This document shows, piece by piece, positions 1 to 9,687 of a DNA stretch of 64,000 nucleotides. Source of the stretch: Sabellastarte sp. h YS-2021 (Eukaryota > Annelida > Polychaeta > Sabellida > Sabellidae); the NCBI GenBank assembly GCA_964017235.1, contig OZ024928.1, positions 80,037,566-80,101,565 of the forward strand. The letters run 5' to 3'. The notes below the pieces were generated by a model. The model was not told the DNA's origin and did not search any database. It worked only from the letters and a program-made list of their open reading frames with translations. The number at the start of each line of letters is the position of its first letter. Positions within the stretch are counted from its first letter, which is position 1. The position numbers and the translations under genes are program-made.

Positions 1-60
1 TGGCAGTAGTAGTTTAACATATCAAATCTACGTAACTGTAATAGTGCTCTACCTCCTCTG

Positions 61-290
61 AGGAGGTAGTATTTTCATGAACATTTGTCTGTTTCTCTAT
101 TTGTCTGTTTGTTTGTGGCAGGATTATACAAATGCTAATGTTTGGATCTTCCTTTAATAAAGTCATCAGATTGGACTTGTTCCAACTTAAATCACACTAT
201 CACTGGATGGATAAAAAAAAAGATTTTCCCATTACTTATTATTATGTGCCTTGGTGGAGGTATGCACTCTCTGAGTGCTCTTGTTCTTAT
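61..290 (-). repeat. Dispersed repeat B, copy 1 (short)
   Basis: This short interspersed repeat is bounded by AGGAGGTAG on the left and by GTGGAGGTATGCACTCTC followed by TGAGTGCTCTTGTT on the right. The same two ends occur, in the opposite orientation, at 16690-17192 and 54037-54391, which is why I treat it as one family. The interior has a CTGTTT/TTTGT-rich stretch and an A-run. A 9-bp inverted repeat with a 3-bp loop (49-57 against 61-69) sits at the left boundary. No coding potential is visible. The superfamily is not identified. Confidence 0.6.
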
Positions 291-574
291 TCAGATCAGA
301 AAAATCAGTTCTGCTTAAAGTGAAAAATTATATTAAATTCATCACACATTTCTGAAATTCTCCACTGGATGCACAACTTTAAATTAACATCAGGAAGCAA
401 GATTCACTGTTATTCTGAAAGAAAGTACAAAAGTGGCAAAAACTTACCCCCCAAAATTTTAATTTTACTATTCAAAGTGAAATTTTACTTTGTAATAGAA
501 TTTATTTACTACTGCAGATATTGTAAAATTTCTTGATTTTTTGGGGATGATGACAAGAAATTGTGTCTATTGGT

Positions 575-645
575 ACAAAGATTTAAAATCTTCTTCCCCA
601 GGCTGTGGGGTACAGGCATCTGTGATGGTATTTATTTAGTTCTTG
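575..645 (+). repeat. Repeat F, 3'-end remnant
   Basis: The stretch CCCCAGGCTGTGGGGTAC (597-614) followed by AGGCATCTGTGATG matches the right end of the larger F repeats at 14290, 19365 and 36345. Only the terminal part is recognisable here. Confidence 0.6.
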
Positions 646-659
646 AAACTTTCAACAGA

Positions 660-1200
660 ATGTGGGTTTGTGGTTAAGTTTGTTTCATAGCTGTATCCAT
701 AAATTTCTTCTCATTTTATGCAATAACTATCCGTGAAGGTTTTTCCTTTTTAGCAACCTTAAATTATTATTCTCTTACACCTGTGTGATGTTTATGACTA
801 TTTTTGATCAAACACAGGTTTATATATTCAACCTATCTATTTTTCCTAAATTTTTCCTTTGAAATGTGATGAATGTTGTTCTAGCATATCCAAAGTAGCC
901 ACTTCTGCTTCAATGTTCTTATAATGCATCCAGTGCCAAGACATCCAGGATGTATATTGGATCACACATAATACCACTGATTATATGATGTGTTCATGTC
1001 ATTGACTCACTGGCAGATTATAAATGGCCATTGCAAGAAGGCTTCATATAATTGTTAAATCAATTGTTGCCTAATTGTGAATAAAATATGTTTAAACTAA
1101 ATGGCCATATGCACAAATGATACAATACAATACACTCAGGCAAGAGGCCTGTATATTATACTTAAAACCACACTTTTGGTATCAGACAATAGAAAAAGTT
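660..1200. other. AT-rich unique sequence
   Basis: Apart from short T- and A-runs I see no repeat, RNA gene or credible exon here. Confidence 0.5.
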
Positions 1201-1208
1201 GGAATTCT

Positions 1209-1318
1209 GAGTCCACACTTTTCAGCTTCAGAATCCACACTTTTAAGCTTCAGAATTCAAACTTTTTAGGTTAAGAATCTACACTTTTTAGATTAAAAAT
1301 TCACACTTTTTAAATTGT
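1209..1318. repeat. 22-bp minisatellite, 5 units
   Basis: Five head-to-tail units of 22 bp are built on GAATCCACACTTTTAAGCTT plus two bases. Divergence grows from left to right. No open frame of interest. Confidence 0.9.
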
Positions 1319-1756
1319 TTAATTTAATGGCCCTGATGACAATGTATTCAGGTGAACATCGTCTGACAATTTCAATGTTGTTTTTTTAAGGAGTGTGCTT
1401 TATGAGCCATCATTTTAACAGTTTACACACATAAACCACAGTAGTACAAAAATATATGAAAATTATATTCATTTCACAAAAAAATGTTTGAAACTTGACA
1501 CTGACTTTGAAAAAATCTTAATATTTGGATCAAAAATTGCTTTTAACATTTATGAGTAATTTTACAATCCCTGAGTGTATTTAGCGGTGTGCTGCAAGTG
1601 ATTAAGTTAACTATCCTGTGAGAAAAATATCCAAATGTAAGATGGAGCATCACAAAGCTTATTAGTGAACAAATTTCTTGGGGTGTCCTGTATGACTGAA
1701 GCACAATTTATCCAACAATCCAAAACATTTTGTAAATAAAGAGCATGTAATCACAT
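1319..1756. other. AT-rich unique sequence
   Basis: No repeat or coding signal recognised between the 22-bp minisatellite and the composite element. Confidence 0.5.
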
Positions 1757-1765
1757 TAATTATGT

Positions 1766-1784
1766 CCACCCCCCTGGGGGGTGG
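1766..1784. repeat. Perfect C/G palindrome in left block
   Basis: CCACCCCCC and GGGGGGTGG face each other across a single T. It lies at the left edge of composite element copy 1 and includes the subterminal TCCACCC that recurs inverted near 4240. Confidence 0.85.
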
Positions 1785-1809
1785 ATATATTATTTTTGCT
1801 TTTTTCGCC

Positions 1810-1872
1810 GTCCGATGTCCGGCGTCCGATGTCCGATGTCCGGCGTCCGGCGTCCGATGTCCGGCGTCACGC
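1810..1872. repeat. 7-bp minisatellite GTCCGAT/GTCCGGC
   Basis: Eight 7-bp units alternate between GTCCGAT and GTCCGGC, followed by GTCACGC. This CpG-rich island is unlike the surrounding AT-rich DNA. About two and a half related units (GTCCAGC, GTCCATA, GTCC) occur at the matching place in copy 2, near 31057-31074. Open frames in both directions are by-products of the repeat. Confidence 0.85.
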
Positions 1873-2219
1873 ATGGTTTCCGCTCATTTAAAGGAAAAGT
1901 ATTAGAGCTATTGTCACCAAATTTGGAATGCAGGCTTATTGGGTCAGTAGCTTGCTTGGGATTGCTTTTGGCTGTTGTACCTCTTTTGCTTACTGAGTAA
2001 TACTTAAGTACAGCTATTTTCAGTACCCATTGGTTTCCGTGCATTTAAGCCAAGATAATTAAAGATATTTTACTACAATTTTGAATACAAGATTGTTATG
2101 TCCATAGCTTGCTTGGTATTGCATTTGGGACTGATAGCTTTGTCAGTACATGAGTAATAGCCATTTAGGTACTTCATTGTGTATTTTCAGTACTACTTTT
2201 GAGTAATTTGCTAATATCT

Positions 2220-4225
2220 CAGAAACCGTAAGAGATAGAGCGATTTCGACAGAATTTTTGACTCACAGGGTAGTAGAAGAGTATTCTGTACAAAATTGAA
2301 AATTTTCAATTTTCGCCACTTTTGGCGGCCATCTTGAATTTTTGCGAAAAACGAAAAAATCTTAATATCTCAGAAACCGTAAGAGATAGAGCGATTTGGA
2401 CAGAATTTTTGAGTCACAGGGTATCTAAGGAATGTACTCTTTGCAATTTTCAAAAAATTTTCCCCTCCCCAAAAATGGCGGCTATTGTGAATTTTCGAAT
2501 TTTTGCCAAAAATGGCAAAACACAAATTTGCTTCTATCTCCTTAACCGTACGAGATAGAGCGATTTCGTCGAAATTTTCGACCCACAGGGTATCTAAGGA
2601 ATGTAATCTTTGCAATTTTAAAAAAATTTCCCCCTCCCCAAAAATGGCGGCCATTTTGAATTTTCGAATTTTTGCCAAAAATGGCAAAACACAAATTTGC
2701 TTCTATCTCCTTAACCGTGCGAGATAGAGCGATTTCGTCAAAAATTTCGACCCACAGGGTATCTGAGCATTGTACTCTTGGTAATTTTTAAAAAATTTGC
2801 CCCTCCCCAAAAATGGCGGCCATTTTGAATTTTAGAATTTTTGCCAAAAATGGCAAAACACTAATTTGCTTCTATCTCCTTAACCGTGCGAGATAGAGCG
2901 ATTTCGGCAAAATTTTCGACCCACAGGGTATCTGGGAATTCTACTCTTGCCAATTTTAAAAAAATTTTCCCCTCCCCAAAGATGGCAGCCATTTTGAATT
3001 TTAGAATTTTTGCCAAAAATGGCAAAACACAAATTTGCTTCTATCTCCTTAACCGTGCGAGATAGAGCGATTTCGTCAAAAATTTCGACCCACAGGGTAT
3101 CTGAGCATTGTACTCTTGGTAATTTTTAAAAAATTTGCCCCTCCCCAAAAATGGCGGCCATTTTGAATTTGAGAATTTTTGCCAAAAATGGCAAAACACA
3201 AATTTGCTTCTATCTTCTTAACTGTGTGAGATAGAGCGATTTCGTCGAAATTTTCAACCCACAGGGTATCTAAGGAGTGTACTCTTTGCAATTTTCCAAA
3301 AATTTTCCCCTTCCCGAAAATGGCGGCCATTTTGAATTTTCGAATTTTTGCCAAAAATGGCAAAACACAAATTTGCTTCTATCTCCTTAACCGTGCGAGA
3401 TAGAGCGATTTCGTCGAAATTTTCGACCCACAGGGTATTTAAGGAATGTAATCTTTACAATTTTCAAAAAATTTTCCCCTCCCCAAAAATGGCGGCCATT
3501 TTGAATTTTCGAATTTTTGCCAAAAATGGCAAAACACTAATTTGCTTCTATCTCCTTATCTGTGCGAGATAGAGCGATTTCGTCGAAATTTTCGACCCAC
3601 AGGGTATTTAAGGAATGTAATCTTTACAATTTTCAAAAAATTTTCCCCTCCCCAAAAATGGCGGCCATTTTGAATTTTAGAATTTTTGCCAAAAATGGCA
3701 AAACACAAATTTGCTTCTATCTCCTTAACTGTGTGAGATAGAGCGATTTTGTCGAAATTTTCGAGCGACAGGGTATCTAAGGAGTGTACTCTTTGCAATT
3801 TTCAAAAAATTTTCCCCTCCCCAAAAATGGAGGCCATTTTGAATTTTCGAATTTTTGCCAAAAATGGCAAAACACAAATTTGCTTCTATCTCCTTAACCG
3901 TGCGAGATAGAGCGATTTCGGCGAAATTTTCGACCCACAGGGTATCTGAGCATTGTACTCTTGGTAATTTTTTAAAAATTTGCCCCTCCCCAAAAAGGGC
4001 GGCCATTTTGAATTTTCGAATTTTTGCCAAAAATGGAAAAACACAAACTGGCCTTAACCGTGCAAAATAGAGTTATTTCGTTGAAATTTTCGACCCATAG
4101 GCTATCTAAGAAATGTACTCTTGGCAATTTTCAAAAAATTTTCCTTTTCCCAAAAATGGCGGCCATTTTGAATTTTCGAATTTTTGCCAAAAATAGATAA
4201 ACAGGAATTTGCTTCTATCTTCTTA
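2220..4225. repeat. 169-bp tandem array (core of element C copy 1)
   Basis: About twelve units can be counted from the recurring ATGGCGGCCATTTTGAA (near 2310, 2474, 2643, 2813, 2984, 3150, 3320, 3490, 3658, 3828, 3999 and 4156), mostly 168-171 bp apart. Each unit also has CTTAACCGTGCGAGATAGAG, then GACCCACAGGGTATCT, then a CCCCTCCCC run. Units near 2700 and 3040 are almost identical to each other and differ from the unit between them (TCTGAGCATTGTACTCTTGG variant), which suggests a duplication two units long. The period is not a multiple of three, so the 70-100 codon frames in it do not continue. Confidence 0.92.
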
Positions 4226-4340
4226 GCAAAAGGTTGATAGGGTGGACATTACACATGATAATGTGTGTTCTTCTATGCTATCCTGTTTCTATTCATATGT
4301 CGCAGCTACAAGCAACAGGGCGTCCTATTTCTAGTTTTAA

Positions 4341-5049
4341 ATCATTTCAATCTTGCTGTATCTGAATTGAGATATCATGCAAATCCTCAGCATGAAAATC
4401 CTCCATCCACAGTGAAGCAGCAAATGAAATCCGCTTTCTTGACAGCAAATAACCTCAGACTCGGTACATAAACTTAAGTTGAGATCCTAACCTTTCATTA
4501 GTCTCTTGTTTGTTGTACCCCAGTTTCCTCAGATAGCTTTGCTACCCCAGTCCAGCAAGACTGAAAACAATTTTAGACAATACAGTGAAACATTATTGGA
4601 TGCTAAATCAATTTTGGGAACAATATTTAATGATAGTGTATTTTCTGAGAAATAAGTACTGAATTATGTTTTGCCATTTGATAGTGCGGTCAATAATTTG
4701 TATGTCAACATTTATATTAACATTTTGACATATAATTTAAGAACAAATAAAGAACACAATAAAATGTAATGAAAAATAGCAAAAAGTGAAATACCTTACC
4801 TTTTCACATCACTGTGCACAGTCCATTTCTGTTATGTATGTTTTTCCAAATCCTTTCAACCTAAAATCCCTGATATTTTTATATTTATTTTGAATAATAA
4901 ATAGGCTTTGCCATGTACTCTCACTGAACATAGTTGCAAAGGTGCAGGTTTGACACCATAACTGCTGACAAATTCTCCAGCAGAATACAAAAGATTTAAT
5001 TAAATCAATTGAACATTTTCAGAATCAACACTGTTTTTTCAATGTTCAG
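4341..5049. other. AT-rich unique sequence
   Basis: No repeat or gene recognised. Confidence 0.5.
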
Positions 5050-6270
5050 ATCCAGATTAAATATAACGCTTTTGCCAATTGATTTGAAACTTAACAGAGT
5101 GGTAGGGTGTCACCTAGGCTAGGTTGCCTTTGGAATTGGTGCCATTTGGAAAAACAAGATGGCTGCCATCTTGAAATTCTGTTTCTGGACTGTAAACTTG
5201 AACACACTCCTACTTATTGATTTGAAACTTAACAGAGTGGTAGGGCTACATCCAGGCTAGTTAGCTTTAAGAACTGGTGCCTCTTCAAAAAACAAGATGG
5301 CCACCTTGGCCACCACCTAAAAATTCTGTTTCCAGACTCTAACTCGAAGATGCTTCAGCCAGTCAGTTTGAAACTTAACAGGGTGGTAGGGCACCATCTA
5401 GGCTAGCTTCGTCTCCAAGTTGGTGCCATTTGAAAAAACAAGATGGCCACCATGTCCAAATTCCGTTTCCGGATTCTTAAGACGCTTCAGCTGATCGATT
5501 TAAAAGTTAACAAGGTAGTAGGGCATCACCTGGGCTAGGTTGCTTTTGATGATGGCAGCCACTTTGAAATTGCATTTCCAGACTGTAACTCGAAGACGCT
5601 TTGTCCAGGCTCACTGGACACCACCAGGGCTTGGTTGCTTCGAAATTGGGGTCGGTGAGTTTTTCGGTTTTTGGCTTGCACTCCTCTGAAATATTTTGGT
5701 TTCCAGACTCTAACTCAAAGACACTTTGTCTGATCAATTTGAAACTTACAGGGTGATTGGACACCACTAGGGCTAGGTTGCTTTTGAAATTGGTATCTGT
5801 CTGTGTTCCCGTTTTGGGTGTGTGTTCATCTGAAATATTTTGGTTTCTGGACTCCAACTTGAAGACGCTTTGTTCAATCGATTTGAAACTTAACAGGGTG
5901 ATAGGACGCCACCAGGGCTAGGTTGCTTTAGAAATTGGTGTCCCTCCGTGTGCCCATTTTAGCTTTGCACGCATCCGTCCATATTATGCTTTCCAGACTC
6001 AAAGATGCTTCCTCCAATTGATTGAAAACCAGGGTTGTAGGACACCACCTGGGCTAGATTGTTTTTTCGAAATGGGTATCTGTCAGTCTGTCTTGTTTTG
6101 CTCACGTCCATCCATCTGGTCATGTGTGTGTCTGTCAACATTTTTGTTTTCGGATTGTAACTGGAAGATGCTTCCACTCACCGATTTCAAACTTTACAGA
6201 GTTGAAGGACAACACACAGCACTAGTTGAAATTTCCAGCACAGCTATCATGTTGCATACATCTAGCACCC
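5050..6270. repeat. Tandem repeat family E, units of 110-160 bp
   Basis: Eight or nine diverged units carry GATTTGAAACTTAACAG, GGGTGGTAGG, CACCTAGGCTAGGTTGC, an AAACAAGATGGCCACC motif and TTTCCAGACTCTAACTCG. Unit starts lie near 5078, 5216, 5366, 5496, 5610, 5735, 5878, 6019 and 6182. The later units lose the AAGATGGC motif. To the right, a palindrome GGGGTCTATGACCCC near 6303 may belong to the element's end. Divergence indicates an old array. Confidence 0.85.
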
Positions 6271-6379
6271 TATCCCTAATGCCAGTTGCGCAACCACCTG
6301 TTGGGGTCTATGACCCCAGTTTCTTGTGTATATCTGTGGTTTACAGTGCCGCTCAGTTGATTCACTCCATCACTTAATA

Positions 6380-7702
6380 TTGCAATGTGACATTTTTATG
6401 GTGGTGTTTTGAACCTGTTATCCAGAGTTTCTTTTCTTTGATTAGTGAAGCTGTGGACAAAATTAAAAGATAAAACCCCTTTTATTAACACTTGTTACAA
6501 TGGGAAGTTCATGAAATAGAAGAATTTTAGTGTAAAAAAAGTGGAAAATAAAAAAATTAGCCAAGATCCAAGATGTCACTCTGTTGTCAAAATCAAATTT
6601 TCCAATAACACAGGTTAATTTAGGTTTTGGTGTATAAGAATACTAATAATCTAAATATTTTAACAAAAATGCATCTAAATTGTTTGAAAAAAGTCTTAAA
6701 TTGAAATAATTTGTCCCAGATTTCGTCTTCTTTTACTTCCATTCACAGATGGATGAGGCCATACATATTACATGTTTTTGAAAAGATGAACCTAATGTGT
6801 TCTGCACAGTGTTCACTTTATAGGATTGTTGACATAATTTTTTTGATAATATCCCACAAAGACCATTTTTATGTAATATTATCATATCAGTCTGTATAAA
6901 GTTATTCTGTAGCTTAATCAATAAACTAGACTATACCAATAGATAGAACACCTTAAAGGCATTAAGACCTGAAGACAAAGAGAATTGGTATTCTAGTGTT
7001 ACTTTTTCATATTAGAAAATATACTGCTCTTTCAGAGATTAATTTTTGGGGTTAAAAAAGATCGCACTGTTTGTTCAGACTCCACTGTTTCTTCAATGAG
7101 AATCTCTTAAAGTTAGGTGACGCTTATTTTTATTGTGTAAAATAGCCATACCTTATCCTTGCTAATGTTATATTTTACAGTTAGGTGATGCTTCTGTCTG
7201 CGTAATCCTAAAATTTTTCATCACTTTTGGTGTGTGGTGAAGTTTTTAATATCCCATAGAATTTGTATATGCACCTGAAAGTGCAGTACTTTGTACGCAT
7301 AAGTGGAAATTAGCCATAGCTATAACTCAATACTATTACAGATTCTATTTATACAGAGCATACATTGGCAAATATCACATAACTTTTTGAATATAATTTT
7401 GGGAGATGTTGTCAAGTAATTTGGGTTTCTCATTTTTTTGTTCATTTAAACATCTGTTTTAACCACAGCATATCATTTTGTGTATGTTTCATTACTCTTT
7501 TTGTCATATTTTTGCAACTTGGTCAGATTGTGGTTATTTTTTGCATAAATTGAAAGGGCATGTGCCTGACATTTTACAAAATACATTCCACACAACAGAT
7601 TTTTAAGAATTTTTTAGTCAGTAATATTTACAGATGGCACATAACAACTGTTATTTGTTTACAGAATGCTTCTAGTTTTGGGCTGGATCTTATGCTGTCT
7701 TA
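6380..7702. other. AT-rich unique sequence
   Basis: No exon, RNA gene or repeat recognised. Short direct duplications such as the AGTTAGGTGA pair near 7113 and 7181 are the only structure seen. Confidence 0.45.
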
Positions 7703-8000
7703 TATAGAATAGAATAGAATAGAATATCTTTTATTACAGTGTCCTGTTTGCATATAATACTATAGTGTGCAACAAATAACAATAAAGTAAAATTGATCGT
7801 AGCAAACCCAGCCTGATGTAGGCTTATAAGACACTACAAATCAAAATAATTATTATATTAACAAGATGTAAAGATTTGAAACATTCAACAAGTTTATGCA
7901 TTATATTATATATAATACTGGGGACAGGTTTTATCAGTTTCACTTACAATATTACTATTTGACACAATAGCACAGCTTAAGTGTTTTGTTACACTCCCAA
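7703..8000 (-). mobile_element. LINE 3' end, truncated (family of 20345-21505)
   Basis: An (AGAAT)n tail at 7703-7725 is followed by TCTTTTATTACAGTG and then AGCCTGATGTAGGCTTATAAG, which parallels TTTTATTATAGTGACATG and AGCCCCTGACGGGCTTATAAG at 20362-20456. The order fits a minus-strand non-LTR element that lost all coding sequence and kept its 3' untranslated end. The left boundary is exact at the microsatellite; the right one is approximate. Confidence 0.6.
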
Positions 8001-8466
8001 GCACAATTTTAGATAAGGCAACCTTAAATGTAGACCCATTTGAAATGGGTGTTTGTTATATTAGTCTGAGACTATACAACACATCACTTTTTAAAGTGTT
8101 CTGTCATTTCAGAGTTGTCATGGCTTTTTTAAACTATTGTAAATTGATAAGTGTCAATAAATTGTCTTTTATTATCCACCACGCGACATATTTGCCCTAA
8201 ATACGGGGAAATACAGACCAGGATGTATTTTTTCTGTACACACCGGCGCCCTGGTACTATGGATAATCAGTGTGAATAACTCCTGGTTTTTCAACAATAT
8301 CTAGGAAAGTATGTTACTTACAAATATGTATAATATATCATTAGAAAGGTGTTCTTACAGCGTTTCTGCTCATGTGAATTAAATAAAAATCCATGCAGAA
8401 ATGATTGAGATATTGCAAGTTAAAGATTGAAGTTTTTATATTCCCTGTTTCTACTGCTTTTTGATA

Positions 8467-8682
8467 GCTTTTTTGGCACTTCCAGGGTATATGGACACAG
8501 CCGTTTCCAACGTTGTTTTGTACTTTTCAGCTGAAATGTGGCTACATTTCAGAAATGTGGCTACAAACCTTATAAGGCATATGTGTAGCCACATTTCTGA
8601 AGTGTAGCCACATTTCAGTTGAAAAGTGCATAATAACGTTGTAAACAGCCATGTCCATATACCCTGGAAGTGCCGCTTTTTT
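8467..8682. mobile_element. 200-bp foldback MITE with 8-bp target duplication
   Basis: The element proper is 8475-8674. It begins GGCACTTCCAGGGTATATGG and ends with the inverted copy, CCATATACCCTGGAAGTGCC. The two arms, about 95 bp each, stay largely complementary to the centre, where CCTTATAAGG is itself palindromic. It is flanked by an exact 8-bp direct repeat GCTTTTTT (8467-8474 and 8675-8682). The related repeat at 62432-62828 shows the uninterrupted site, TAGCCTTTTTCCACATTC, near 62731. An 8-bp duplication is usual for hAT, P, Mutator-like and Merlin elements; the terminal bases do not decide between them. Confidence 0.92.
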
Positions 8683-8766
8683 CACATTCTTTCATTAAAT
8701 ATTAATATTATTTAACCCATTAATAGTACAAAATGGTGGATAATAAAAGTAAAACATCCCTCATCA

Positions 8767-8878
8767 GACATATACAGAAAAAATATATCACTCATGAAGA
8801 TTAACAATATTATACTCGTTCTTCGCACTCGTATAATATTGTTATCTTCATTTGTGATATATTTTTTCTGTATATGTC
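8767..8878. repeat. 112-bp palindrome at the end of repeat R
   Basis: GACATATACAGAAAAAATAT at the left and ATATTTTTTCTGTATATGTC at the right are exact reverse complements. The arms continue through CATGAAGATTAACAATATTATAC with few mismatches to a loop TTCTTCGCACT. The same hairpin with a changed loop is at 25484-25595. Confidence 0.88.
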
Positions 8879-9064
8879 ATTCGGGAAGTTTTCCTATTGT
8901 ATACTGGGAGTTGATCCAAGTACCTTTGGATTACACACAGAAATAAACACTAGTGTGATTCTTTAACAGGGGCTGTTCCATCAGCTAAGCTAAACTGGAA
9001 TTCCCGGAAGTCCAGCCATTAACAAAGCTGATATATGTTAGGATATTGTGGAAAATGAGGCTAC

Positions 9065-9625
9065 TAGTTTTTACTAGTATATACCCCACAGCCCTGTTGG
9101 GGTATTGTTCTCAACCATGGTGTCTGGATGAGTGGGCGGGCGGGCGGGCGGCAGGAAAAAGTTTGTCCGGGTTGTATTTCGGAAACTGTAAGGTGTAGGA
9201 AGTTGATACTTGGTAGGGACATTGGTAGGGGGTGTAGGTGTGCAACATCATGGTTTGATCTTGAGTTGACCTTTGACCTTACCGTAATGATCTTGACTAT
9301 AAAATCTTGTCTGGGCTCTTTTGTAAGGTGTAGAAGGTTGACACTCTGTATAGACATTGGTAAGGGGTTGTAGGTATGCATCATGGTGTGACCTTTAGCT
9401 TTGGCTCTGCCATAGTGTGTTCATCTGCCATATTTGAGACATGTTTCTCTTAAGACAAAGATATATGGATTGCTGCAGCTGATTATTATATGTACTTTTA
9501 CATAATTGTTCTATTTCCATTGACATCTATTCTTCAATTAATAAATTAATAAATTTTACAGCTTCATAATTTTTAGTTTACTGATTAATGCTGTCATCTT
9601 GCTATTGAATTGTCTTGTTTTTGGA
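9065..9625 (+). repeat. Repeat F, copy 2 (5' two thirds)
   Basis: The left end ATATACCCCACAGCCCTG is the inverse of the right end GGCTGTGGGGTAC seen in other copies, so the family has inverted ends around CCCCACAGCC. Inside are two related units with GAAACTGTAAGGTGTAGGAA, GTTGATACTTGGTAGGGACA and TTGACCTTTGACC, then AAATTTTACAGCTTCATAA and TTTAGTTTACTGATTAATGC. It stops near 9625 without the usual right third. Confidence 0.75.
9134..9151 (+). other. G-quadruplex-type run in repeat F copy 2
   Basis: Four consecutive GGGC units on the plus strand satisfy the standard four-tract G-quadruplex pattern. The corresponding segments of copies 4 and 5 (near 19370 and 36376) are G-rich but not regular, so the run is an expansion specific to this copy. 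Confidence 0.8.
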
Positions 9626-9687
9626 CACTTTCAGCAACTCTCTTTTCCTTGTTTGGTGTCCCAAATAGAATAATTAGTGACCTATGT

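Larger units (their letters stand above)
1757..4340 (+). mobile_element. Composite tandem-core element C, copy 1
   Basis: This element has three parts. The left block (about 1757-2215) holds a C/G palindrome, a 7-bp minisatellite and unique sequence. The core (about 2220-4225) has about 12 tandem units of roughly 169 bp. The right block (about 4235-4340) begins GGGTGGACATTACAC and ends CCTATTTCTAGTT. The left block from TTTCCGCTCATTTAAAGG onward, the core and the right block all recur in the same order at 31059-34057, so this is one dispersed element and not a local satellite. TGTCCACCC near 1763 and GGGTGGACA near 4240 form a subterminal inverted repeat. Block-core-block architecture with about 160-bp units is known from the pearl, DINE-1 and other Helentron-associated non-autonomous elements. 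Membership in that class is my inference. No transposase or helicase is encoded. Confidence 0.75.
8167..8898 (+). mobile_element. Terminal-repeat element R, copy 1, with nested MITE
   Basis: A 15-bp terminal repeat TTTTATTATCCACCA starts at 8167 (one mismatch) and returns inverted at 8734-8748. Internal landmarks are CACCGGCGCC, TATCTAGGAAAGTATGTTAC and CCATGCAGAAATGATTGAGA. The family continues to about 8898 with a 112-bp palindrome. Relatives lie at 62432-62828 (same strand) and 25463-25960 (opposite strand). A 200-bp foldback element sits inside this copy. No coding capacity. The superfamily is not assigned. Confidence 0.75.

Noticed and set aside
1662-2044. Frames with GHRTPDAGHRT and MSGVRCPMSG repeats
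   Set aside because: They come from the 7-bp GTCCGAT/GTCCGGC minisatellite and stop soon after it.
2370-4070. Many 70-105 codon frames with repeated KMAAILNFRIFAKNGK-like peptides
   Set aside because: They lie in the 169-bp tandem units. The period shifts frame at every unit and frames are open on both strands, so this is not protein selection.
4240-4340. Helitron 3' terminus (CTAG-T with hairpin)
   Set aside because: CTAGTT is present in both composite elements, but the only nearby stem (AGG/CCT) is 3 bp. Left as a possibility and not called.
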